A stretch of 15,328 nucleotides of DNA, taken from the NCBI GenBank assembly GCA_036475545.1, contig JAZGAE010000081.1:1-15328 (forward strand). Direction: 5' to 3'. Of this stretch, positions 7,402 through 13,675 are shown piece by piece. The notes beneath the pieces are model-generated. The model had not been told where the DNA came from and searched no databases. It worked only from the letters and a program-made list of their open reading frames with translations. The DNA comes from JAZGAE01 sp036475545 (GTDB lineage: Bacteria; Pseudomonadota; Alphaproteobacteria; DATDPM01). The position numbers and the translations under genes are program-made. The stretch's first letter is position 1. Each line of letters opens with the position of its first letter.

Positions 7402-8523
7402 TTACGGCCCGCCGCCCCCGGGTGCCGCCGGGGTCACTGTCACGGTGCCGGGCTCGCCCTCCGCACCCTCGATCTCGACCTCGGCCAGGGCGAACCGCTC
7501 GACCACCCAGGCGCTGGTGGTGAGATGCCGGGTGATCCGTTCGACGGTGTAGCAGGACCGGCCCTCGGCCAGCGCCAGGGGAAGCACGAGTTGGTCGGCC
7601 AGGTGCAGGTCCAAGGCGGCGCCCGAGTCCCGGTGGGCGATGAGCGCGGCCACGGCCTCCTCGGCGACCGCCTCCGACGGCTTGCCCCTCTCGCCCAGCG
7701 CGTTGAAGCCGGCGCGCGAGTTCTCGTATTCGGCCGTCAGGAAAATCCCCGCTCCGGGTGAGGTGGCACGGACCCGCCGCGGCTCGATCCTTGTCTCGAT
7801 GCCTTGCTCGGCGAGAAGGGCGCGGGCGCGGTCGGCCATGCGCTGCGCCACGTGGGAAGGCAAGTTGGCGGCCACCGCGCGGCCGAATACTTGGCCGAGA
7901 GCGCCGCGCTCGCGCGCGTCCAAGGGCTCGAGCCTCGCGGCCGCCGCTTGTCGGGCGCCGGGTCCACCCGCTTGCGCGCCGAGGCCGGTGACGGTGAGCC
8001 GCACCTCGCCCCGGCCGGCCGGATACCAGCCGTAGGCGGAAAGCTCGAGGCTGGCGGTAACGCCGAGGCGCGCCAGCGTCGCCAGCCACACGTCGCGGGC
8101 GTAATCGAAAGGCGGGCTCCAGGCCACGTGGGTGCCGCCCCTCAGCGCCACGTCCGAGTCGCCGGCGGCCAGCGCCAGCGGCAGCAGGATGGTCTGGAGC
8201 ACCAGCGTCACCGCGCCGGCGCTGCCGCCTTCGCGCGCCTCGGCCACGTCGAAGAGGTGAAGCCCCGGCCTGGACGGCGATCCGGGCTCGAAGCGCAAGC
8301 GTTGCGAGCCCAGCGCGTCACCCGAGAGCTTCGCGCCGCAGAGCGCGCCCGCCGCCCGCACGGCCGTCAGGTGCTGGGCAGCCAAGCCCGGGTTCTTCCT
8401 TCCTGCCCGGATGTTCTCGAGGAGAAGCGCCCGCCCGGTCAGCGCCGCAAGGCACACGGCCGTGCGCACGATCTGGCCGCCGCCCTCGCCGAAGGCACCG
8501 TCGATGACCAGCTCGTCGGTCAT
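7402..8523 (-). CDS. rtcA: RNA 3'-terminal phosphate cyclase RtcA
   Basis: 373 residues, somewhat longer than E. coli RtcA (338). Family marks: 'FGEGGGQIVRTA' (11-22), 'IRAGRKNPGLAAQH' (38-51), 'GGTHVAWSPPFDY' (129-141), and 'DLHLADQLVLPLAL' (305-318), where His307 corresponds to the E. coli His309 that is adenylylated. The enzyme uses ATP to convert RNA 3'-phosphates to 2',3'-cyclic phosphates. The ATG at 8523 has AAGGGAAG 7 nt upstream and overlaps, as ATGA, the stop of a possible small ORF (8520-8660). The C-terminus ends in a Gly/Pro-rich tail. No rtcB ligase or rtcR regulator is present in the window, unlike the E. coli rtcBA operon. The gene lies downstream of parE on the same strand. 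Confidence 0.92.
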   Translation of the reverse strand: MTDELVIDGAFGEGGGQIVRTAVCLAALTGRALLLENIRAGRKNPGLAAQHLTAVRAAGALCGAKLSGDALGSQRLRFEPGSPSRPGLHLFDVAEAREGGSAGAVTLVLQTILLPLALAAGDSDVALRGGTHVAWSPPFDYARDVWLATLARLGVTASLELSAYGWYPAGRGEVRLTVTGLGAQAGGPGARQAAAARLEPLDARERGALGQVFGRAVAANLPSHVAQRMADRARALLAEQGIETRIEPRRVRATSPGAGIFLTAEYENSRAGFNALGERGKPSEAVAEEAVAALIAHRDSGAALDLHLADQLVLPLALAEGRSCYTVERITRHLTTSAWVVERFALAEVEIEGAEGEPGTVTVTPAAPGGGGP

Positions 8524-8660
8524 GCTCTTGCTTCCCTTGACGTCGAGAGGGCCCGCTCGAGCCCTTCGCCCCCTGCCGAGAGGAGGGCACGGGCGGCCAG
8601 GGCGCGCACCGCAAGCTTAACGCGAACGGGGCGGATCGGGGGCGGCTCGAGGCTCACCAT
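8520..8660 (-). CDS. Possible small protein (46 aa) overlapping rtcA by ATGA
   Basis: Between parE and rtcA the minus strand has an open frame from ATG 8660 to TGA 8522-8520; the TGA shares bases with the rtcA ATG. The product would be basic and amphipathic-looking: after 'MVSLEPPPIRPVRVKL' comes an Ala/Leu/Arg-rich helix-like stretch, then 'GGEGLERALSTSREARA'. Third codon positions are mostly G or C in the first two thirds, consistent with coding but also with the local GC content. There is no clear Shine-Dalgarno before 8660, and the same frame is open upstream into parE, so chance is possible. I recognise no family. Confidence 0.3.
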   Translation of the reverse strand: MVSLEPPPIRPVRVKLAVRALAARALLSAGGEGLERALSTSREARA

Positions 8661-8706
8661 TTTGACCGGAAGCCTCGCCCGCGCGAAGCGCGAATCGGCG
8701 GGCGGG

Positions 8707-10710
8707 CTAAACGTCCAGGTCGCGGACGAAGCGGGCGTTCTCCTGGATGAAGGCAAGGCGGAGCTCGGGCTTTCGCCCCATCAGGCTCTCCACCAGCTTG
8801 GCGGTGCGCAGGGCGTCCGCCTTTTGTCCCGCGTCTGAGGAGTCCGGGATCGTGACCCGGAGGAGCGAGCGCGTGGCCGGGTCCATGGTGGTCTGCCGGA
8901 GTTGGGCCGGCGGCATCTCGCCCAGTCCCTTGAAGCGGCTGATCTCGACCTTGGCGCTACCCTTGAACGCGGCTGCGAGCAGCTTCTCCTTGTGGTCGTC
9001 GTCGCGGGCATAGGCCATGTTTCCTCCCTGGGTGAGGCGATAGAGGGGCGGAATGGCGAGATACAGATGGCCGCCCGCAACCAGGCTAGGTATCTCGCGG
9101 TAGAAGAGGGTCATCAAAAGCGCTGCGATATGGGCGCCGTCGACGTCGGCATCGGTCATGATGATGACGCGCTCGTAGCGCAGCTTCGACTCGTCATACG
9201 CCTCGCCGATCCCGCACCCCAAGGCCTGGACGAGGTCACGGATCTCCTGGTTCGCCCGCGCGCGCTCGGGACTCGCGCTCGCCACGTTCAGGATCTTGCC
9301 GCGGAGCGGCAGCACCGCCTGGGTGGCGCGGTCGCGCGCCTGTTTGGCCGAGCCTCCCGCGGAGTCGCCCTCGACCAGGAACAGCTCGGTGCCCCGGGGG
9401 CCCTGCCGTGTGCAGTCGGCAAGCTTGCCGGGGAGCCGCGCCTTGCGGGCCGCGGTCTTGCGGCTGAGCTCGCGCGCCTGGCGGCGGCGCAGGCGTTCCT
9501 CCGCCCGCGCGATGACGTGCTCCAGGAGCGCGCCGGCGCGGCCCGAGTCCTCGCTTAGCCAGTGGTCGAAATGGTCCCCGACCGATGCCTCGATGAGCCT
9601 GGCAGCGTCGGGCACGGAGAGCTTCTCCTTGGTCTGGCCCTGGAACTGAGGGTCGCGGATGTAGAGAGAGAGCATGATGCCGGCGCCGTCGATCACGTCC
9701 TCGGCCGCGATCTGCCCGGCGCGGCGGTTGCCGATGAGTTCTCCGTAGGCCTTGAGCGCGCGGGTCAGCGCGTTCTTGAGGCCGGTCTCGTGGTGGCCCC
9801 CCTGGGGCGTCGGCACCGTGTTGCAGTAGGAGTTGAGGCAGCCGGCCCCGTCCTCGGGCCAGGCCACGGCCCACTCGACCTTGCCGGTGTCGCGGGCGAG
9901 ACGGGCCTCGCCCGCGAACGGCCCGGGCGTCACGGTGGTCCGCCCGCCGAGGGTGGCCTCGAGGTGGTCCCTGAGCCCGCCAGGAAAACGCAGCACGGCC
10001 TTTTCGGGCACGGGCTCGCCGGGACCAAGGCAAGCGGAGCGCAGAAGCTTCGGCGCGCAGGCCCAGCGTATCTGGACGCCCCGGAAGAGGTACGCCTTGG
10101 ATCGCGCCATGCGGAAGAGGTGCGCCGGATCGAACGCCGCGTGGGGGCCGAATATCTCGGGGTCGGGGTGGAAGGTGACCGTGGTGCCGCGCCGGTTGTG
10201 GACCTCGCCGACCCGCTTCAGTTTGCCGGTGGGCTTGCCGCGTGCATAAGACTGGCGCCACAGCCGCCGGTCGCGCGCCACCTCGACCGTAAGCTTATCC
10301 GAAAGCGCATTCACCACCGAAAGCCCGACGCCGTGGAGCCCGCCCGCGGTGTGGTAGACCTTGTCGTTGAACTTGCCGCCCGAGTGCAGCGTGGTGAGGA
10401 TGACCTCGAGCGCCGACTTGCCCTTGACCTTGGGGTGGGGGTCGACCGGGATGCCGCGGCCATTGTCGTGCACCGTCACCGTGCCGTCGGCCCCGAGCTC
10501 GATCTCGATGCGGCTGGCGTGGCCCGCCACCGCCTCGTCCATGGCGTTGTCCAGGACCTCGGCGACGAGGTGATGGAGCCCGTGCGCATCCGTGCCGCCG
10601 ATATACATGGCGGGCCGCCGGCGCACCGGCTCGAGGCCTTCCAGGATCTCGATGTGCTTGGCGGAATAGGCGCGCGACGTGCTTTCGGCGTCTTGGAAAA
10701 GGTCAGGCAT
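8707..10710 (-). CDS. parE: DNA topoisomerase IV subunit B (ParE)
   Basis: 667 residues from the chosen ATG. The N-terminal GHKL ATPase shows 'EVLDNAMDE' (N55), 'DNGRGIP' (82-88) and 'GGLHGVGLSVVNALS' (123-137). The TOPRIM domain shows 'LFLVEGDSAGGSAKQARD' (E447) and 'MTDADVDGAH' (D520, D522, D524). Then follow 'RFKGLGEMPPAQLRQTTMDP' and a ParE-style C-terminus 'AFIQENARFVRDLDV'. With ParC (not in the window) it decatenates daughter chromosomes. ParE rather than GyrB is judged from the 'PDLFQ...YSAKHIEILEGLEPVRRRPAMYIGGTD' start region and the C-terminus. Upstream in-frame ATGs at 10719 and 10746 exist. I prefer 10710 because a promoter -10 box overlaps the 10719 ATG and would start the mRNA at 10710. 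It is divergent from yciA. Confidence 0.95.
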   Translation of the reverse strand: MPDLFQDAESTSRAYSAKHIEILEGLEPVRRRPAMYIGGTDAHGLHHLVAEVLDNAMDEAVAGHASRIEIELGADGTVTVHDNGRGIPVDPHPKVKGKSALEVILTTLHSGGKFNDKVYHTAGGLHGVGLSVVNALSDKLTVEVARDRRLWRQSYARGKPTGKLKRVGEVHNRRGTTVTFHPDPEIFGPHAAFDPAHLFRMARSKAYLFRGVQIRWACAPKLLRSACLGPGEPVPEKAVLRFPGGLRDHLEATLGGRTTVTPGPFAGEARLARDTGKVEWAVAWPEDGAGCLNSYCNTVPTPQGGHHETGLKNALTRALKAYGELIGNRRAGQIAAEDVIDGAGIMLSLYIRDPQFQGQTKEKLSVPDAARLIEASVGDHFDHWLSEDSGRAGALLEHVIARAEERLRRRQARELSRKTAARKARLPGKLADCTRQGPRGTELFLVEGDSAGGSAKQARDRATQAVLPLRGKILNVASASPERARANQEIRDLVQALGCGIGEAYDESKLRYERVIIMTDADVDGAHIAALLMTLFYREIPSLVAGGHLYLAIPPLYRLTQGGNMAYARDDDHKEKLLAAAFKGSAKVEISRFKGLGEMPPAQLRQTTMDPATRSLLRVTIPDSSDAGQKADALRTAKLVESLMGRKPELRLAFIQENARFVRDLDV

Positions 10711-10717
10711 GGCAGGC

Positions 10718-10746
10718 ATTATAGGAAGGGGTCCGGGGAGCGGCAA
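10718..10746 (-). promoter_or_regulatory. parE: parE promoter, predicting a leaderless mRNA
   Basis: On the minus strand TTGCCG (10746-10741) and a perfect TATAAT (10723-10718) are separated by exactly 17 bp. Seven nucleotides after the -10 lies the A of the ATG at 10710, the position where a transcript would start. No Shine-Dalgarno precedes any of the candidate starts, which fits leaderless initiation. Confidence 0.55.
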
Positions 10747-10772
10747 CGCTCATTCTGTGGTTGCGCCGCCTC

Positions 10773-10814
10773 CATACGACAAGATATTGCGATCATACGA
10801 CAAGATATTGCGAT
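10773..10814. repeat. Perfect tandem repeat, 2 x 21 bp, in the parE-yciA divergent region
   Basis: Two identical 21-bp units (10773-10793 and 10794-10814) begin CATACGACAAG and end ATATTGCGAT. The unit is AT-richer than its surroundings. The 21-bp period equals two helical turns, so both units face the same side of DNA. They lie 28-69 bp upstream of the yciA ATG and 27 bp beyond the parE -35 box, so they could be operator sites or duplicated promoter elements. A weak TTGCGC (10761-10766) plus GATATT (10783-10788) fits a 16-bp spaced yciA promoter. Confidence 0.8.
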
Positions 10815-10841
10815 CTAGACTTGGGGAACGGGAGGGTCACG

Positions 10842-11231
10842 ATGCCGAACGAGGAACCGCCGAAAGCGCGCGAGCCGGCCGTGCGCACCATCGCCATGCC
10901 GGCCGACACCAACCCCAGCGGCGACATCTTCGGGGGCTGGCTGCTGGCGCAGATGGACGTCGCCGCGGGCTCGGTCGCGCTCCTCCGCGCCCGGGGCCGG
11001 GTGGCCACGGTGGCCGTGGATGGGATGACGTTTCACCGCCCGGTCTACGTCGGCGACCTGGTGAGCTGCTACGCCGACATCGTGCGCATCGGCCGCACTT
11101 CCATGACCATCCGCGTCGAGACCTTCGTGCTGCGCCACGAGACCGGCGAGACCCTCAAGGTGACGGAAGGCACCTTCACCTACGTCGCGCTCGACCCCGA
11201 GGGCCGGCCCCGCCCGGTGCCGCAGCCGTAG
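10842..11231 (+). CDS. yciA: Acyl-CoA thioesterase, YciA family (hotdog fold)
   Basis: 129 residues, the usual length for YciA. The sequence follows the family along its whole length: 'VRTIAMPADTNPSGDIFGGW' (14-33), 'LLAQMDVAAG' (34-43), 'VAVDGMTFHRPVYVGDLVSCYA', 'SMTIRVE' and the C-terminal 'FTYVALDPEGRPRPVP'. These enzymes hydrolyse a broad range of acyl-CoAs in the cytoplasm, usually as hexamers. The ATG at 10842 has a strong Shine-Dalgarno (GGAGGG, 5 nt away). It is a single gene, divergent from parE and convergent with glnA; the tandem 21-bp repeat lies just upstream. Confidence 0.93.
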   Translation: MPNEEPPKAREPAVRTIAMPADTNPSGDIFGGWLLAQMDVAAGSVALLRARGRVATVAVDGMTFHRPVYVGDLVSCYADIVRIGRTSMTIRVETFVLRHETGETLKVTEGTFTYVALDPEGRPRPVPQP

Positions 11232-11273
11232 CCGGGCAACGCCGCCGGCGCTCGCCGCCGATGCCGGAGCCCG

Positions 11274-11333
11274 AAAAAAAGCGCACCCGCCACGCGGCTC
11301 TCGCGGAGCTCGCGCGGTGGCACCGCTACGCGC
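11274..11333 (-). terminator. Weak candidate intrinsic terminator downstream of glnA
   Basis: Read on the minus strand, an imperfect hairpin with core GCCAC (11289-11293)/GTGGC (11317-11321), inner GCTC/GAGC pairs and outer GCGC (11281-11284)/GCGC (11330-11333) is followed by seven T residues (A-run 11274-11280 on plus). The stem has internal loops and bulges and the feature starts about 70 nt after the glnA stop, so the call is tentative. Confidence 0.3.
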
Positions 11334-11402
11334 TTCGCCCCGCTCCTGCCCGCGGCACAAAATTCCTCCGGCGCAGCCAGTTCAACCTGACCGGATTATG
11401 CG

Positions 11403-12833
11403 CTAGATGTCGTAGTAGAGGTGGAACTCGTAAGGCGTCGGGCGCACCCGGATGGGATCGACCTCGTTGGTCCACTTGTAGTTGAGCCACACGTCGATGG
11501 CGTCCTGGGTGAACACGTCGCCCTTGAGGAGGAACTCGTGATCCGCCTTGAGCGCGTCGAGCACCTCCTCCAACGACCCCGGCACGGACTTCACCGCCGC
11601 GGCCTCCTCCGGGGGGAGGTCGTAAAGGTTCTTGTCGATCGGATCACCCGGGCTGATCTTGTTCTGGACGCCGTCGAGGCCCGCCATCAGCATCGCGGCG
11701 AAGGCGAGATACCCGTTGCACGCCGGGTCCGGCGGCCGGAATTCCACGCGCTTCGCGCTGGGGCTCGGCGAATACATCGGAATGCGGCAGCAGGCCGAGC
11801 GGTTGCGCTGGGAGTAAACGAGATTGATCGGCGCCTCATAACCGGGCACCAGGCGGCGGTACGAATTCGTCGTCGGCGCGCAGAACGCCAGCAACGCCGG
11901 CGCGTGCTTCAAGAGGCCCCCGATGTAGTGCCGGCCGAGCTCGCTCATGCCAGCGTAATCCGTCTCGCTGAAGAACAGGTTGGTGTCGCCGTTCCAGATG
12001 CTCTGATGGACGTGCATGCCCGACCCGTTGTCCTCGAACAGTGGCTTGGGCATGAAGGTCGCGGTCATCCCGTACGACTTGGCGACGTTCTTGACGACGT
12101 ACTTGTACATCATCAGTTGGTCGCCCATCCGCGTGAGGCTCGTGAAGCGCATGTCGATCTCGGCCTGTCCGCCGGTGGCCACCTCGTGGTGGTGGGCTTC
12201 GATCTCGATGCCCAGTTCCATCATGGTGAGCACCATCTCGCTGCGGATGTCCTGCATGCTGTCGGTGGGCGGGACGGGGAAGTAACCCTCCTTGGGACGG
12301 GGCTTGTGGCCCAGGTTGGGCTCCTGCTCGGTGCCGGTATTCCAGTGGGCCTCCTCCGAATCGATCTGGTAGAAGGCGAAGTTGGCGCCCTCGTCGTAGC
12401 GGATATCGTTGAAGACGAAGAACTCCGGCTCCGGTCCGAAGTAGGCGATCTCGCCGATGCCGGAATTCTTCAGGTACGCCTCCGCCTTCTGCGCGATGTA
12501 GCGGGCGTCGCGCGTGTAGGATTGGCCGGTGACCGGGTCGCGCACGTTGCAGATCAGCACCATCGTCGGCGCTGAGGTGAAAGGGTCGAGGAAGGCGGTC
12601 TCGGGATTCGGAACCACGAGCATGTCGCTCTCTTGGATCTCCTGGAAGCCGCGGATCGACGAGCCGTCGAAGCCGATTCCCTCGCTGAAGGTGTCCTCGT
12701 TCACGGATGTGGCCGGCACCGAGAAGTGCTGCCAGATCCCAGGCAGATCCGTAAAACGCACGTCCACGATCTGCACCTCGTGCTCCTTGATCGCCTTGAG
12801 AACGTCATCCGGCGTTTTGCATTCGAGTGACAT
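11403..12833 (-). CDS. glnA: Glutamine synthetase type I (GlnA), adenylylation-type
   Basis: 476 residues, a full-length class I glutamine synthetase making glutamine from glutamate, ammonia and ATP as a dodecamer. Motifs: 'GFDGSSIRGF' (54-63), 'FGPEPEFFVF' (E135, E137), 'NGSGMHVHQS' (269-278), 'SQRNRSACCRIP' (341-352), 'RVEFR' (362-366), and Tyr404 in 'NLYDLPPEE', the site modified by GlnE. Unusually, several segments ('PGIWQHFSVPA', 'SIRGFQEIQESDM', 'SQRNRSACCRIP', the end 'YEFHLYYDI') resemble actinobacterial and cyanobacterial GlnA more than the usual alphaproteobacterial form (LQHVT, SIGGW, SARNRSASCRIP, VEFDMYY), as recalled from memory. The ATG at 12833 has AAGGGA just upstream. It follows glnB on the same strand after a 243-bp gap that contains strong hairpins. 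Confidence 0.97.
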   Translation of the reverse strand: MSLECKTPDDVLKAIKEHEVQIVDVRFTDLPGIWQHFSVPATSVNEDTFSEGIGFDGSSIRGFQEIQESDMLVVPNPETAFLDPFTSAPTMVLICNVRDPVTGQSYTRDARYIAQKAEAYLKNSGIGEIAYFGPEPEFFVFNDIRYDEGANFAFYQIDSEEAHWNTGTEQEPNLGHKPRPKEGYFPVPPTDSMQDIRSEMVLTMMELGIEIEAHHHEVATGGQAEIDMRFTSLTRMGDQLMMYKYVVKNVAKSYGMTATFMPKPLFEDNGSGMHVHQSIWNGDTNLFFSETDYAGMSELGRHYIGGLLKHAPALLAFCAPTTNSYRRLVPGYEAPINLVYSQRNRSACCRIPMYSPSPSAKRVEFRPPDPACNGYLAFAAMLMAGLDGVQNKISPGDPIDKNLYDLPPEEAAAVKSVPGSLEEVLDALKADHEFLLKGDVFTQDAIDVWLNYKWTNEVDPIRVRPTPYEFHLYYDI

Positions 12834-12880
12834 GTCCCGTCCCTTCTTAACTCGTTAGTTCGAAATTCATTGGACCCGTC

Positions 12881-12929
12881 GCCGGGGCCGTTCCCCGGCC
12901 ACAGCGCCGCGCCGTGTGAGTGCGCGGCG
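12881..12929 (-). other. Two strong hairpins between glnB and glnA
   Basis: CGCCGCGC (12905-12912) pairs perfectly with GCGCGGCG (12922-12929) over a 9-nt loop, and GCCGGGG (12881-12887) with CCCCGGC (12893-12899) over 5 nt. A small third stem AACT/AGTT (12849-12860) sits next to the glnA Shine-Dalgarno. None is followed by a T-run, so they fit transcript processing, partial attenuation or mRNA stability better than a plain terminator. The 243-bp gap shows no believable ORF. Confidence 0.45.
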
Positions 12930-13076
12930 ACAAGCGGAAGCGACCTCGGCCCCGGCCCCACCGGGCCCAGGATTCGCCCGTTTCACCCCTGTCTCACCGA
13001 TGCCGCGATTGTCCGAATCGTCGCGCTTCGCGATCCCGGCCTTCCGGCGGCCTCCGCGGTGCGCCGCTCGCCGTCG

Positions 13077-13415
13077 TCAAATGGCCTCGCTTCCCTTCTC
13101 GCCGGTGCGGATGCGTATCACCTCCTCGATCGGATAGACAAATATTTTTCCGTCGCCGATGCGGCCCGTCTTCGCGGCCTGCTGGATGACTTCGACGGCG
13201 CGTTCGACGAGATTGTCATCGAGGACGACCTCGATCTTCACCTTGGGCAAGAAATCGACGACATATTCGGCGCCGCGGTAAAGCTCGGTGTGCCCCTTCT
13301 GGCGGCCGAACCCCTTGGCCTCGGTGACGGTCATGCCCTTGAGGCCGAGCTCGTGCAGGGCATCCTTCACTTCGTCGAGTTTGAACGGCTTGATGATGGC
13401 TTCGATCTTCTTCAT
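13077..13415 (-). CDS. glnB: Nitrogen regulatory protein PII (GlnB)
   Basis: 112 residues, exactly PII size. It begins 'MKKIEAIIKPFKLDEVKDAL', has the T-loop 'KGHTELYRGAEYVVDFLPKV' with Tyr51, the residue uridylylated by GlnD, and ends 'TGRIGDGKIFVYPIEEVIRI' plus 'RTGEKG', covering the B and C loops that bind ATP/ADP and 2-oxoglutarate. PII senses nitrogen, carbon and energy state and acts on GlnE, NtrB and other partners. The position directly upstream of glnA favours GlnB over GlnK, which usually pairs with amtB. The Shine-Dalgarno is weak (GGGCGA). A sigma-54 promoter lies about 85 bp upstream (13500-13515). One small oddity is 'VYPIEE' where many homologues read 'VSTIEE'. Confidence 0.97.
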   Translation of the reverse strand: MKKIEAIIKPFKLDEVKDALHELGLKGMTVTEAKGFGRQKGHTELYRGAEYVVDFLPKVKIEVVLDDNLVERAVEVIQQAAKTGRIGDGKIFVYPIEEVIRIRTGEKGSEAI

Positions 13416-13499
13416 GAAACGTCGCCCAGCTGTGTGCGTTAACGGGGCCGCACGCCCGCGCGCCCCGTTTCCCGTACAACGGTCCGTATGCCCTTAGTT

Positions 13500-13515
13500 A
13501 GCACGACCCGTGCCA
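13500..13515 (-). promoter_or_regulatory. glnB: Sigma-54 (RpoN) -24/-12 promoter of glnB
   Basis: The minus strand reads TGGCACGGGTCGTGCT. Compared with TGGCAC-N5-TTGC[AT], the -24 element is perfect, the spacing is exact and the essential GG and GC doublets are present; only the first T of the -12 element is G. Transcription would start about 12 nt on, giving a leader of roughly 75 nt before glnB. Sigma-54 control of glnBA is established in Azospirillum and relatives. Confidence 0.75.
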
Positions 13516-13517
13516 AC

Positions 13518-13530
13518 CGGGACGGTCCCG
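13518..13530. promoter_or_regulatory. 13-bp perfect palindrome adjoining the sigma-54 -24 element
   Basis: CGGGAC-G-GTCCCG is perfectly symmetric and begins 3 bp upstream of the -24 element of the glnB promoter. It overlaps a second stem TCCCGC (13526-13531)/GCGGGA (13539-13544). It could be an operator, or the 3' stem-loop of the upstream aminotransferase transcript; there is no T-run. Confidence 0.35.
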
Positions 13531-13589
13531 CGCTGAGGGCGGGAATCGCGCGCCTTAGCCGGCCTTGACCCCATGAGCGCCCTGAATTT

Positions 13590-13621
13590 ATGCCCATGAA
13601 TTAGGCATCCTGCCCAAATGC
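13590..13621. promoter_or_regulatory. Candidate activator (NtrC-type) region upstream of the glnB sigma-54 promoter
   Basis: Overlapping dyads ATGCC (13590-13594)/GGCAT (13604-13608) and GCAT (13605-13608)/ATGC (13618-13621) lie in a locally AT-rich patch about 100-120 bp before the predicted start, the usual distance of NtrC enhancers. The match to the NtrC half-site TGCACC is only partial. Confidence 0.3.
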
Positions 13622-13675
13622 TTAGCAGCCCTCTGGCGGGGATCCAAGCGCCGGCGCGGGCCCAGTCCCCGCAGC

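Noticed and set aside
10711..10746. ParE starting at ATG 10746 or 10719
   Set aside because: These codons lie in or before the predicted promoter; the homologous N-terminus begins at MPDLFQ.
12849..12860. CtrA or DnaA-type sites near TTAACTCGTTAG
   Set aside because: No TTAA-N7-TTAA or TTATNCACA match; only a small stem.
12883..12899. Sigma-54-like TGGCC...GGC pattern before glnA on the minus strand
   Set aside because: Beyond the GG and GC doublets it does not match the consensus, and it is part of a GC-rich hairpin.
13467..13480. Second parS-like sequence GTTTCCCGTACAAC upstream of glnB
   Set aside because: Only 11 of 14 positions fit and the central CACGTG is broken.
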